Part shown: positions 10,601-18,857 of the stretch, piece after piece | Layout of the letters: every line of letters starts with the position of its first letter | Numbering within the stretch: position 1 is the first letter of the stretch | NCBI RefSeq assembly: GCF_007991655.1 | Contig: NZ_BJYT01000011.1 | Span: 62,001-126,000, forward strand | Direction: 5' to 3' | DNA length: 64,000 nucleotides | Origin: Segetibacter aerophilus | Lineage (GTDB): Bacteria > Bacteroidota > Bacteroidia > Chitinophagales > Chitinophagaceae | Notes under the pieces: model-generated | The model's database searches: none | What the model saw: only the letters and a program-made list of their open reading frames with translations | Told to the model about the DNA's origin: nothing | Made by a program: the position numbers and the translations under genes

Positions 10601-10708
10601 AAAACCTGCTTTTGCAAAAGCAGTTCCCGGAGAAAAAAAACAGATCCCGGCAAGCAACCCGACGAGGCATAGTTTCAACCAGGGGTGTGAAAAATAAATT
10701 TTACACAT
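7688..10708 (-). CDS. SusC/RagA family TonB-linked outer-membrane transporter
   Basis: This 1006-residue protein is a TonB-dependent barrel that imports ligands held by its SusD partner. A signal peptide (about residues 1–33) is followed by a carboxypeptidase-regulatory-like domain (VSGTVKDASTGKPLAGATI), then VVVGYGTQNKRDVTGAV at the start of the plug, the plug core with DPLNFINPQDIESFDVLKDASATAIYG, and a 22-strand-type barrel ending in an aromatic residue (IFGLNFSF). No FecR-interacting N-terminal secretin domain is seen, so an anti-sigma circuit is unlikely. It is the first gene of the susC–susD pair. Confidence 0.96.
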   Translation of the reverse strand: MCKIYFSHPWLKLCLVGLLAGICFFSPGTAFAKAGFEFEIFENPPQTVSGTVKDASTGKPLAGATINVKGGSQSTASDTRGAFTIVAPDNISVLVISYVGYVTQELPVTGNNIEVSMLPNSAELNQVVVVGYGTQNKRDVTGAVKSVKSEAFNRGIINSPQQLLQGKVSGVNVTSASGEPGSMQGITIRGPGGVRTGSTPLFVVDGLPLDNSSTGGGDPLNFINPQDIESFDVLKDASATAIYGSRGANGVIIITTKRGKAGVSTLAYSTSIGYSKIARALPVLTAEEFRAEVPKLGGAIDDQKGSTDWQKEITRTAFTQNHNLTMSGGAERLTYYASFGLQKQEGILKENSLDRYSGRFNATQRFWDDRLIIEANLNVANTKNQRPPIGGLIGDAISNNPTYPAYDANGKPIGYQNISNPLVYLTLDKDITTINRVIGNISPSLKLIKGLVYKLNFGVDNSNSNHDVEALPFAQPLRDGRLETFYNYNRNTLIENYLTYSFATPRHSVSALAGHSYQKIFVQGRNNSINRFPISPVEPIYNPGLGQELTLANNRPGGYAFINELQSFFGRVTYQLDNKYLLTANFRADGSSKFGSNNKYGLFPSFSLGWKISDEEFMSGSVFNNLKLRGGWGRTGNQEIPSKITQALYTSQVSASTSYPLYASGLYPAGTTFSRLANPDIQWEVSTQTDVGLDFGLWKGALSGSVDFFNKVSNNILLEVIPADPIQPANTFWTNVQDMTINNKGVEFDIEYRHKSNAGISYNIGGNLTYMHNKVNNSPYSVIPSGSASGSGLTSATINGYLNGEPIGTFFLKEFTGFDANGLSTYRDTDKDGIISDKDRIAAGTALPNIIYSFNGGAAYKGFDVVVNFNGVSGNKIYDNTANSYFYKNKLAKNVNTTREAIANATESTSNSAPVSTRFLKDGAYLRLNNLSLGYNFNTNDLGIKKWISAIRLSVTGQNLFVITNYNGFDPEVNTDRTINGISSYGIDYQSYPKAKSIIFGLNFSF

Positions 10709-10933
10709 TTACAGTAGTTTAGTTAGATAAATAAAAGAAGCAAGATATGGTTGTCAAATGATTATTTCAATAAAACGGATTATCTAATCATTAAACATTC
10801 TCTCAACAAGTTAAATTCATTTTATTTGTTTTCGAATCAAGGTTTCAACCTTTTGAAGCAGGATTCGTGAATATTGGAAGATTGCAATTGCTGCCAAAAA
10901 AAGACAATTACTACGCTAAATAAGCTGCAACAA

Positions 10934-10963
10934 GATTTGCAGATGAATGTACTGCGACGCAAG
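10934..10963 (-). repeat. Dispersed repeat copy, long-tail form
   Basis: Read on the minus strand, this 30-base copy begins TTGCGTCGCA and ends TTCATCTGCAAATC. It differs at only four of 30 positions from the copy at 18794–18823, which shows that the tail beyond the 20-base core is part of the unit in some copies. Confidence 0.75.
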
Positions 10964-11014
10964 AATGATTGGTAAAGAACCAATGTTGGTAGCCAAAATG
11001 TATTCAATAAAAAG

Positions 11015-11043
11015 AACTCCCGCCTACAGAAGCAGCGGGAGTT
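11015..11043 (-). terminator. Rho-independent terminator after the hybrid kinase
   Basis: A perfect 9-bp stem AACTCCCGC/GCGGGAGTT with an 11-base loop is followed on the minus strand by CTTTTTATT. It lies 42 bases past the kinase stop and isolates the kinase from susC. Confidence 0.82.
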
Positions 11044-11084
11044 TTAAGCTCATTTATAGTACCAATACTTCTTCTTAAAAAATT

Positions 11085-14000
11085 TTAATTGAATAAAGCA
11101 TTTGAGTGTAAGGGATCCAAAGCTTTTGCTAATTCACTTTCGACCGCAGCAACATAAGCAGGAAGTTCGTCGAGTTTATTTTCGTGCACTAACACTTCCA
11201 TTTCTAGAGTTATATCCACCACTTTGTAGATGTCTAGGTTCAGCACCAACCCTCGTAAGCTGTGCGCTGTAAAAAGGATATCTGCAGCACTTCTGCGATT
11301 AACGGCATCAACGAGCAACTGTGAAGAAACACCCACTTGTTGGGTAAATGCCTCGAGAAATCCGTCGAATATTTCTTTGTCGCCACCTAATCTTTCCAGC
11401 ATGGCAGCAGGGTTAATTAAAGGGCGCTCGTTCGTCTCTTTTACTTCTATCTTTTTAGTGTCTGAATTGCTGATACCAGTAACCCTTTCGATTGCTTTGA
11501 TAATATCATCTTTTCGCATTGGTTTACTTACGTAGTCGTCCATGCCGGCTGCTAGACATTTTTCTTTGTCGCCTACCATTGCATTCGCGGTTAAACCGAT
11601 AATTGGCGTGTTCCTGCCCGTACCTTTTTCCATTTGACGAATTTTTTGCGTTGCCTCGTAACCATTCATTACCGGCATTTGAACATCCATAAATACTAAG
11701 TCAAAATCCTCTTGCATAATTGCGTTAACTGCTTCTCTACCATTGTTAGCAATCGATACCCTGTTGCCACCTTTAACCAACATGTTGTATGCTACCTCCT
11801 GGTTTATCTGGTTATCTTCTGCCACTAAGACCTTGAGAGAAACGTTGTTGTAAACTGCCGGTGTAGGAATGTTTACTTCATCAGCCGAAGTAACTTTTGG
11901 TATTAGCTTTTGCAATAACAGAGCGTTACAAATACTGTCAAGCAAGTCTGAAGGGCTGTAAGGTTTGGTGAAAAAATGAGTGATTCCCATTTGAGCGCAT
12001 AATTCTCTATCGCTTGCTTTGTAAGATCGTGATACTACTATTATCTCTATGTTTCTTAGAACGTCATCATTCTTAATTTTTTCTGCTACATCAAATCCAT
12101 CCATTTTTCCGGGCAGCGACAAGCCTAGCAGCACAAGTTGATAAGGATCTTTTTGCCTTTTAGCTGCGTTCAATTCGATGATCGCGTCTTCACCTGTAGC
12201 AACTGCTGTTGGCAACATGCGAAACTGCCTGATCATGTCTTCTGTATACTTTCGTCCGGCTTTGTTTTCTTCTACTATTAACACCTTGGTTCCATCTAAT
12301 TCGCGGTGCTTAATTAGCCGAGGTTTTTCTTCTGCTTTTTGAACCTTCAGAGGAACTGTAAATTGAAAAACACTTCCTTTACCTATTTCACTTTCAACCC
12401 ATATTTCACCGCCTAACATGTCGACCAGCTTTTTTGTAATTGCTAAGCCTAAACCCGTACCGCCATACTTCCTGGTAGTGGAGCCATCGCCTTGACAGAA
12501 CTCATGGAAAATAGATCCTAATTTATCTTCAGAAATGCCAATACCGGTATCAGAAACAGATATCAATAGTGTGGCTTGTTCTTCATTACGGGCCTTTAAG
12601 CTAACGCGCACAATTACCTCCCCATCTTCAGTAAACTTTATCGCATTACCCACAAGATTTACGACAATTTGCTGCAGGCGCAATACGTCGCCAAAAAACA
12701 AGTCGGGAACATCAGGTTTTAGATGGAAAATGAACTCAAGATTTTTTGATGAGGCTTTAAATCCAAGTACTTGTAATGATCTTGATATCTCGTCACGCAA
12801 AGAAAAATTGACAGGAGACAGTTCCAACTTTCCAGCATCGATTTTAGAAAAATCAAGAATGTCGTTTATAAGGCTTAAAAGCGTTTCAGAAGATGTTTTA
12901 ATATTTTCGAGGTAACGCTTTTGTTGTAAGTCTACATTAGAATCAAGCGTAAGCTCTGTCATACCAATAATACCATTGAGCGGTGTTCTTATTTCGTGAC
13001 TCATGTTGGCTAAGAACTCACTCTTAAATCTTACAGATTCTTCAGCTCTTTCTTTTGCTATCCGTAATTCGGCTTCCGTTTGCTTCAATACTGTAATGTC
13101 TGTCATCGAGCCAATCATTCTAAGTGGCGCCCCTTCATGTGAATAAACGATCATCCCCCGGTCAAATACGTGCGCATAACTACCATCTGCTCTTAAGAAA
13201 CAATATTCTCCTAACCAGGTTTGTTGTTTGCGTTCAATTGCGTCTTTTATTGATGCCATTATTCGTTCGTGGTCCTTATGATCTATCCGGCTACTCCACC
13301 ATTCAATGGTAGTGTCAGTTGTGTTTTCATCGTAACCATAAGACCTGAAAATTTCATCACTAAACCAAAGGTGGTGCGATATCATGTCCCAATCATAAAT
13401 GGTATCTTCTGTTGCTTTGTACGCAAGTTTAAAACGCTCGTTGTCTACCCGTATTAATTCAGTCTTCGTTTTCTCGCTTGTAACGTTGCGCCATGTGCCG
13501 GCGATCTCTTTTGGTTTTCCATCCTCCCCGTTTATCAATTTACAATCACTGTTCATCCACACCCATTCACCATTCTTATGTCTAAACCTATAGTCAAACG
13601 AAGTAGCCTTGCTGATAAATAGTTTTGATAATTGAAGGTTTACATGCTCGTGATCATCCGGATGAATATTATTGCGCCACCACTTTTTTATCTCGTAATC
13701 TTCCTTTGTATAACCCAGTATGGTCGTTATATTTTCGCTGATGTAGAGAATGCCAAAGTCTCCAAACGCAAGGGTATTGAAAACAATATTTGAAGTGCAG
13801 GCAAGCACGACATTCAAATTTTCCTGCGTCTTTTGCAGACTCTTTTCAGTCTCGTTTTGCCTGTTTATGATTTGCTTATTCTCCCTGTTTCGCCTGATAG
13901 CAAACAACACGAATAGAATACTCGTAAAAAAGATGCTAATCAATATATCGTCGTACACACTCTCTTTTCTAACGTACAGAAAATCTACTACTCTTTCCGT

Positions 14001-14111
14001 CCAGTCGTTTATCACGGCTAGTACAGTAAGCGTTAAACAGACGTTGAGTATAATAATGATATCAAGAATAGACGAGACTTTAATCTTACCGGGAGGGGGA
14101 TCTATTAACAT
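11085..14111 (-). CDS. Hybrid sensor histidine kinase with two PAS, two receiver and an Hpt domain
   Basis: Two N-terminal membrane helices (about 14–35 and 55–72) with almost no periplasmic sensor are followed by PAS/PAC domains at about 98–215 and 225–345. The HisKA H-box FLANMSHEIRTPLNG has His 372. The HATPase has N-box NLVGNAIKFT and G-boxes DTGIGI and GGTGLGL. Receiver 1 (about 607–730) lacks the phospho-acceptor: Gly 663 replaces Asp in LLGLSLPG. Receiver 2 (about 758–878) is intact, with Asp 809 in FMDVQMP. A C-terminal Hpt has His 950 in AHSLRG. This is a complete BarA-like phosphorelay chain, not an HTCS: no AraC or other DNA-binding module is present. Its output partner is not in the window; position next to susCD hints at, but does not prove, a role in glycan sensing. 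Confidence 0.93.
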   Translation of the reverse strand: MLIDPPPGKIKVSSILDIIIILNVCLTLTVLAVINDWTERVVDFLYVRKESVYDDILISIFFTSILFVLFAIRRNRENKQIINRQNETEKSLQKTQENLNVVLACTSNIVFNTLAFGDFGILYISENITTILGYTKEDYEIKKWWRNNIHPDDHEHVNLQLSKLFISKATSFDYRFRHKNGEWVWMNSDCKLINGEDGKPKEIAGTWRNVTSEKTKTELIRVDNERFKLAYKATEDTIYDWDMISHHLWFSDEIFRSYGYDENTTDTTIEWWSSRIDHKDHERIMASIKDAIERKQQTWLGEYCFLRADGSYAHVFDRGMIVYSHEGAPLRMIGSMTDITVLKQTEAELRIAKERAEESVRFKSEFLANMSHEIRTPLNGIIGMTELTLDSNVDLQQKRYLENIKTSSETLLSLINDILDFSKIDAGKLELSPVNFSLRDEISRSLQVLGFKASSKNLEFIFHLKPDVPDLFFGDVLRLQQIVVNLVGNAIKFTEDGEVIVRVSLKARNEEQATLLISVSDTGIGISEDKLGSIFHEFCQGDGSTTRKYGGTGLGLAITKKLVDMLGGEIWVESEIGKGSVFQFTVPLKVQKAEEKPRLIKHRELDGTKVLIVEENKAGRKYTEDMIRQFRMLPTAVATGEDAIIELNAAKRQKDPYQLVLLGLSLPGKMDGFDVAEKIKNDDVLRNIEIIVVSRSYKASDRELCAQMGITHFFTKPYSPSDLLDSICNALLLQKLIPKVTSADEVNIPTPAVYNNVSLKVLVAEDNQINQEVAYNMLVKGGNRVSIANNGREAVNAIMQEDFDLVFMDVQMPVMNGYEATQKIRQMEKGTGRNTPIIGLTANAMVGDKEKCLAAGMDDYVSKPMRKDDIIKAIERVTGISNSDTKKIEVKETNERPLINPAAMLERLGGDKEIFDGFLEAFTQQVGVSSQLLVDAVNRRSAADILFTAHSLRGLVLNLDIYKVVDITLEMEVLVHENKLDELPAYVAAVESELAKALDPLHSNALFN

Positions 14112-14541
14112 AATGACGTGAGAATAAGCTGTATTAGTATTCCTAAAAAAACGGTTTGGAAATTTTGTTATTGCTTAATCTTTTCGGCCAATCGCATTTA
14201 ACGCACGCAAAAACAACAAATGATAAACTTGCTGTCTGAGAGGGGCTTAAATAAAACAGGATGGGATAGAGGCACGGGCAGTTTTCACTAGCTTAAACAG
14301 CTAAACTTAAAGGTCTTTTGCCTTCGTGTAGGTGGCGGTAGTTTGAATGAATTGAAAGCATTTTTTCTCCCAGGCCAAATTCAACGGATTGATAGAAGTT
14401 TTTTGAGCCAGGATGCATTGCTACTATTATACATTGTTGCGTCGCACACTTGTACTGCATTTTAAAGCGCAACAACAAGCGGCAGAAAAGAGACTGTAAC
14501 GATACGTTCTTATAGTCTTCTATGCTTAGAAGAGGACAGAC
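14112..14541. other. Spacer between the sulfatase and hybrid kinase genes
   Basis: No convincing gene. A 61-codon minus-strand frame (14293–14478) overlaps the dispersed repeat at 14436–14455 and has no recognisable relatives, so I do not call it. The region next to 14111 probably holds the kinase promoter. Confidence 0.5.
14436..14455 (+). repeat. Dispersed repeat copy, subtype 1
   Basis: This copy matches the 20-base core GTTGCGTCGCACACTTGTAC exactly and can be used as the subtype-1 reference. The centre is a 3+1+3 palindrome, GCG-T-CGC. Confidence 0.8.
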
Positions 14542-16113
14542 TTACCAGGTCCCTCGATGCTTATGATCGTTTTTAACTTCATTTATCCGTTTCAGCGGAA
14601 TTTGCATACCGCCGCTTTTTTCAAGCCAATCCCACAATTCTTTATTTAGCTGTTTAGCTACCTGCTGGTGTTGAGGGCTTCGAATAAGGTTATTTACTTC
14701 AAAAGGATCTTTTTGAATATCAAATAACTGGTCTATATCCCAAACTCCTTGTGTACGAATAAACTTATACTGGTCAGTTCGAACAGCATATTGCGTGGGC
14801 GTCTGAGGAAAAGCATTCTCCCAATAATACTCATAATAAATTCTGTCGCGCCACGGCACTTGCTTGTTTTGCAGCAGTGGTAAAAACGAATTTCCTTGCA
14901 TTTGAGCTGGCTTACTAATTCCGGCCATCTCCAAAAAAGTAGGTGCTATATCAAGGTTTAGTACCATCTCTTTGACTACCGTACCTGGCTTGATTAACTC
15001 TGGACATCTTGCTAACAATGGCACCCGCATCGACTCTTCGTAAGCCTGGCGTTTGTCTATCAGACCATGTTCGCCAAATGCAAATCCATTGTCCCCCATG
15101 TACACGACAAGCGTTTCCTTATCCAACCCATTTTCTTTTAAATAATCCATCACTCTTCCGATGCTATTGTCGACTCCCATCAGGGTTTCAAGGTATCGCT
15201 GATAAAACTCGTCGAATTCTATTGTCTCGTTATACATATAATCTACACCGTGCCAGCTGTACCGTTGTGCCCGCACCCAATTAGGTATATCCTCATTATT
15301 GAATTTGTATTGACTACCATCGGCCTGTTTACCCCTTGTAAATTTTTTGCTCGTAGGCGTAGCCGTTGTGTACATCGACACCGGATAAAGGAACGAGAGG
15401 TTCTTGTACCTGTCAAGATCGCGTTTTGCCGGGGCCTCTCTTTCATGCACAGCTTTATGAGATAGGTACAGAAAAAACGGCTTGCTCTTATCGCGCTGTT
15501 TTAGCCAGTCTAAAGAAAGGTCTGTAAGCAGGTCAGTGATATAAGCACTGTCTTTATACTGAACATGTTTACCATCAATGTTAAGTAGAGGATTATAGTA
15601 TACTCCCTGTCCCCTAAAACTGACCCATCGGTTAAAGCCCGGGCGCGGTTCATCCGTCTCTCCACCCATATGCCATTTGCCAAAGAAACTGGTTTGATAA
15701 CCTAGCTTCTGCAAGTATTGTGGAAAATAAATTAGACTGGCCGGAGCAGGAGACTGGTTGTCAACAACGGTATGGGTGTGAGCATATTGACCGGTTAAAA
15801 TAGAAGCGCGACTAGGAGAACACAAAGCAGTAGTAACAAAAGCGTTTTGAAGATAAGCTCCTTCCTTGGCAAGCCGATCCATATTAGGAGTTTCTAAACC
15901 GGGAACCCTACCGGTAAACCCCATAAAATCATAACGATGATCATCTGAAAGAATGTATATGATGTTACGAGGTTTTACTCCTGCAATCTTATTGTAAACA
16001 ATTTGCTTTGTAGCCTTTGCCTGGGCGTACACACTTGTTTCAATAAAGGAGATTGAACAGGTAACCGCAATAAGTAGAACGGCGTTTTTCAAAAGTCTTT
16101 GATAATTCTTCAT
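14542..16113 (-). CDS. Exported Cys-type sulfatase (arylsulfatase A-like)
   Basis: The 523-residue protein has a signal peptide (about 1–31) and an alkaline-phosphatase-superfamily sulfatase fold. It shows the metal-binding SDDHR (Asp 57, Asp 58), the maturation motif C-S-P-S-R with Cys 98, then ILTGQYAHTH, GKWHMGG, and the second metal site GDNGFAFGEHG. Cys 98 must be oxidised to formylglycine for activity. It begins 21 bases after the stop of the second sulfatase gene, so both are one operon. Substrate is uncertain: S1 sulfatases act on glycosaminoglycans, fucoidans, carrageenans and others, and subfamily cannot be set by eye. Confidence 0.93.
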   Translation of the reverse strand: MKNYQRLLKNAVLLIAVTCSISFIETSVYAQAKATKQIVYNKIAGVKPRNIIYILSDDHRYDFMGFTGRVPGLETPNMDRLAKEGAYLQNAFVTTALCSPSRASILTGQYAHTHTVVDNQSPAPASLIYFPQYLQKLGYQTSFFGKWHMGGETDEPRPGFNRWVSFRGQGVYYNPLLNIDGKHVQYKDSAYITDLLTDLSLDWLKQRDKSKPFFLYLSHKAVHEREAPAKRDLDRYKNLSFLYPVSMYTTATPTSKKFTRGKQADGSQYKFNNEDIPNWVRAQRYSWHGVDYMYNETIEFDEFYQRYLETLMGVDNSIGRVMDYLKENGLDKETLVVYMGDNGFAFGEHGLIDKRQAYEESMRVPLLARCPELIKPGTVVKEMVLNLDIAPTFLEMAGISKPAQMQGNSFLPLLQNKQVPWRDRIYYEYYWENAFPQTPTQYAVRTDQYKFIRTQGVWDIDQLFDIQKDPFEVNNLIRSPQHQQVAKQLNKELWDWLEKSGGMQIPLKRINEVKNDHKHRGTW

Positions 16114-16134
16114 TTCTTAAAAAGTGTCTTTAAA

Positions 16135-18219
16135 TTAGTTATACCTCATGTTGCTCCAGACTGTTTGCTTAGTTATGCCCGACCCTTGCCACGAAAAATC
16201 CAACAACTGCTTGCTGCTGTTCTTAATTCTACAATACAATTTAAAAGGGTGCAGACCCGCCTTGAGCTTCATACTTGCTGCGCGTTCTTCGCCGCCATTA
16301 TATCCATAGTCCTCGTCTATGACGTTAGAATCATGAATTTTTAAAAATGCAGCTGAATTGGCAGTCAGGTAAAAAGTAAATTCACCATCCGCAGGAACTT
16401 GTATAAATCCTGCGTAAACCACAATGTCACCAACTCCGGCAAGCCCTACTTCGGGCTCTTGTACAATTCCTTTTGCAATGGACGAAAGAGTGCTTACGTC
16501 AGGTATCCATGGAGAAGATGCACGATAACGTTGCCAATAAAACCCTTGCTTGGTACTTACAACAAGTGCAGGAGGAATCAGCTCATTATCGTAAGGCCGA
16601 GGCGCAGAAGTATCGGGCCTTCTAACCTGTAGCACTCTTTCCTTCATTTTACTTTGAAGCAAATTCATCCCTTTATTGTTTGCAAGATTATTGGTTTCCT
16701 GAGGATCTTTTATTACGTTGTAAATCTCGAAATTATCGTTGTGTGATTTGATATCGTACCGCACTCCGACAGTATCACCAAAGCGGATCATTTGCATCTG
16801 GTTCCGCTTCCGGTTTCGATGGTGCGGGTCAAACTCTTTAAAATCCGGCGTTGATTGATTTTGAAAATACTCAATGTAAATAGTACTACTTCGTTGTTTT
16901 CCCTTACCGGTGAGAGAAGGCATCAACGACACGCCGTCGGTTCGCACTGGTGGAGGTGAACCAGCTGCATCTAAAAAAGTAGGAAGCCAATCGTGCACCC
17001 CACTAGGCGTTTTGATAACGGTATTTGCGGGGATATGACCAGGCCAGGCAGCGATTGTTGGTACACGAACACCACCTTCCCACACATCTCGTTTTATGCC
17101 ATCAAAAGGTCCAAAGCTTTGAAAGAAGTTTGCCGCAAAATTTTCTTTAAGATAAGACTCAATCGAGGGGCCGTTATCTGAAGAAAACACAACCATCGTG
17201 TTGTCATCAATCTTTAGATCTTTGAGTAATTGCAGAAGATCGCCTACTTCGCTATCAATTCGTCGAACTGCAGTTGCATACCGTTTGTATACTTCAGGCC
17301 ATGCAATTTGAGGCGTTGCCGGGTTATTGTCGTGATCATAAGTAGCATTGGCATATTCGGGATGAATATAAGAATCAACTTCACCTGAAGCAGTGTTAAT
17401 CATATGTCCTGCTTCGCCCAACCATTGTACACCACCTTTCATTCCGCCGCCCCCAGGATATGCTTGCGTCGGCAACTCTAAAACAGCATGAGGCGTTTCG
17501 TAGGCGAGATAAATAAAAAAAGGCTGATCCTTTTTTTTGTCCCTCTTATTTTCAGTAATCCATTTTTTTGCGGATGCGGTCCAAAGATCTGCAGTGTAGC
17601 ATTTATCAAGCTTGTCGGCAATGTTCGTTTTGTTTTCCCACACCTGCTTGGCGCCCCTGTATATTCCCTCTTTCGGGTAATGCTCATGACCATCTGCATG
17701 ACGGATCATGCCCATAAAATAGTCGAATCCCCTGTTCAAGGGGTGGGCCGGCCACTCTGGTCCTTCGCTGTTTAAACCCTGCAAGCCCCACTTTCCAAAC
17801 ACAGCAGTTTTATAACCGACAGAACGTAGAACGGAGGCTATGGTGTAGTTGTCCTCCAAAGCTTTGTCAAACTGGTTGTCTCTTACGTTTGCATGCCCCT
17901 GGTGGAGGCCCAACAAAAGAGAAGCACGAGCGGGAGCACACACTGGTGCGGCGCAATAATGTTGGGGTAACCTCGCCCCCATAGCTGCAAGCCGGTCGAT
18001 ATTTGGAGTAGAAGTAAAGGGCTTACCAGGCTCGTTTGCTTTTTTTCGTTGATTTTGAAAAAAGGTTCCAATATCACCAAAACCTAAATCGTCTGTTAGT
18101 ATAAAAATTATATTGGGTTGTTTGACTTTGCCTGCACCCTTCACTTGTTGGGCAGACACGTGGAAAAAAGACAGAGCCGTTATTAAAATAGTAGTCCCCA
18201 AATGTTTCATACCGATCAC
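16135..18219 (-). CDS. Exported Cys-type sulfatase with C-terminal PA14-like domain
   Basis: A signal peptide (about 1–24) precedes the catalytic domain with TDDLGFGD (Asp 43, Asp 44), the maturation motif C-A-P-A-R with Cys 94, GKWGLQG, and SSDNGPS. The sulfatase domain ends near residue 545. Residues about 575–690 add a beta-rich module (GFIQVPADGEFTFYL, FLKIHDSNVIDEDYG, LKAGLHPFKLYCR) typical of PA14-type carbohydrate-binding domains. The extra module explains the length of 694, well above plain sulfatases. It is the first gene of the two-sulfatase operon. The PA14-like call is by pattern and less certain than the sulfatase call. Confidence 0.92.
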   Translation of the reverse strand: MIGMKHLGTTILITALSFFHVSAQQVKGAGKVKQPNIIFILTDDLGFGDIGTFFQNQRKKANEPGKPFTSTPNIDRLAAMGARLPQHYCAAPVCAPARASLLLGLHQGHANVRDNQFDKALEDNYTIASVLRSVGYKTAVFGKWGLQGLNSEGPEWPAHPLNRGFDYFMGMIRHADGHEHYPKEGIYRGAKQVWENKTNIADKLDKCYTADLWTASAKKWITENKRDKKKDQPFFIYLAYETPHAVLELPTQAYPGGGGMKGGVQWLGEAGHMINTASGEVDSYIHPEYANATYDHDNNPATPQIAWPEVYKRYATAVRRIDSEVGDLLQLLKDLKIDDNTMVVFSSDNGPSIESYLKENFAANFFQSFGPFDGIKRDVWEGGVRVPTIAAWPGHIPANTVIKTPSGVHDWLPTFLDAAGSPPPVRTDGVSLMPSLTGKGKQRSSTIYIEYFQNQSTPDFKEFDPHHRNRKRNQMQMIRFGDTVGVRYDIKSHNDNFEIYNVIKDPQETNNLANNKGMNLLQSKMKERVLQVRRPDTSAPRPYDNELIPPALVVSTKQGFYWQRYRASSPWIPDVSTLSSIAKGIVQEPEVGLAGVGDIVVYAGFIQVPADGEFTFYLTANSAAFLKIHDSNVIDEDYGYNGGEERAASMKLKAGLHPFKLYCRIKNSSKQLLDFSWQGSGITKQTVWSNMRYN

Positions 18220-18335
18220 TTTCTATTGATGCGAAAATTCCTCGTCACTGCCATATAAGAGTTACCGATGAGCGTTATTTTTGCTGTTGCCTTTTAGCAT
18301 TTTGTGTTCCCAAACGACGCAATAAAAAACTAAAA

Positions 18336-18355
18336 GTACAAGTGAGTGACACAAC
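18336..18355 (-). repeat. Dispersed repeat copy, subtype 2
   Basis: On the minus strand this reads GTTGTGTCACTCACTTGTAC, identical to the copy at 36889–36908. Relative to subtype 1 the central palindrome is GTG-T-CAC instead of GCG-T-CGC. Confidence 0.8.
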
Positions 18356-18446
18356 AAAAGATTCATTGAAAACCGAAAGCTTGGTCTAAAAGATTTAAAC
18401 CTTTTAATACAAGAACATTGCAAACTGAATGTCCCTTAGTTCCGAT

Positions 18447-18713
18447 TTATTTTACTTCGTTTTCAGTTACAAGAACATTTGCTTTAAATCGTGATGGCGT
18501 TCCAACGCAACACGATCGCTTCTTATAATGACTTTTATTTTGCAAACTCTGCACCGAGTGTAAAGGTTGAGCCAGAGCTGAAACACTTGCGAGGCCAACG
18601 GAAGTCTTAGAAATAACACGAGTATTTTCAGTGACTTTCGGAGCCGTTTGTCTGCATGAAAAAGCAAAGAAAAAAGCAGTTGTGATAATAAGCGGAGTAA
18701 TCTTTTTATTCAT
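18447..18713 (-). CDS. Small predicted lipoprotein of unknown function
   Basis: The 88-codon frame begins with a lipoprotein-like signal: Lys-rich start, a Phe-rich hydrophobic core and a lipobox FSC near residue 20. The remainder is short, polar and matches no family I know. It lies between the FGE gene and the sulfatase operon on the same strand, which would suit a co-expressed envelope protein. A second overlapping frame on the same strand lacks a signal and is ignored. The call rests only on the signal sequence and context; the frame could be fortuitous. Confidence 0.42.
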   Translation of the reverse strand: MNKKITPLIITTAFFFAFSCRQTAPKVTENTRVISKTSVGLASVSALAQPLHSVQSLQNKSHYKKRSCCVGTPSRFKANVLVTENEVK

Positions 18714-18793
18714 TGTTAGCTTGCTATTTTAATTGACAATTGCGTTCATAGGTTTTTTTGTGGTTACCAACATTTGGCACTTCATTCAACATT

Positions 18794-18823
18794 GTTGCGT
18801 CGCACTACTTTCATCAGCAAATC
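18794..18823 (+). repeat. Dispersed repeat copy, long-tail form
   Basis: The core GTTGCGTCGCAC is followed by TACTT and the tail TCATCAGCAAATC. The same tail occurs at 35845–35874 and, with small changes, at 10934–10963. It lies immediately downstream of the FGE gene. Confidence 0.8.
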
Positions 18824-18857
18824 TTTTGGCGGCTTTTATCGACCAATAATATTAAAA

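Larger units (their letters stand above)
10709..11084. other. Spacer between the hybrid kinase and susC
   Basis: No gene is visible. It should contain the susC promoter near 10709–10800. It also holds one copy of the dispersed repeat (10934–10963) and the terminator of the upstream kinase gene (11015–11043). Confidence 0.55.

Noticed and set aside
11085-14111. Hybrid two-component system regulator (HTCS) for the Sus locus
   Set aside because: There is no periplasmic propeller and no C-terminal AraC-type domain; the chain ends in Hpt instead.
14293-14478. 61-codon minus-strand frame
   Set aside because: It overlaps the repeat copy at 14436–14455 and its N-terminal third is repeat-derived; the remainder matches nothing I know.
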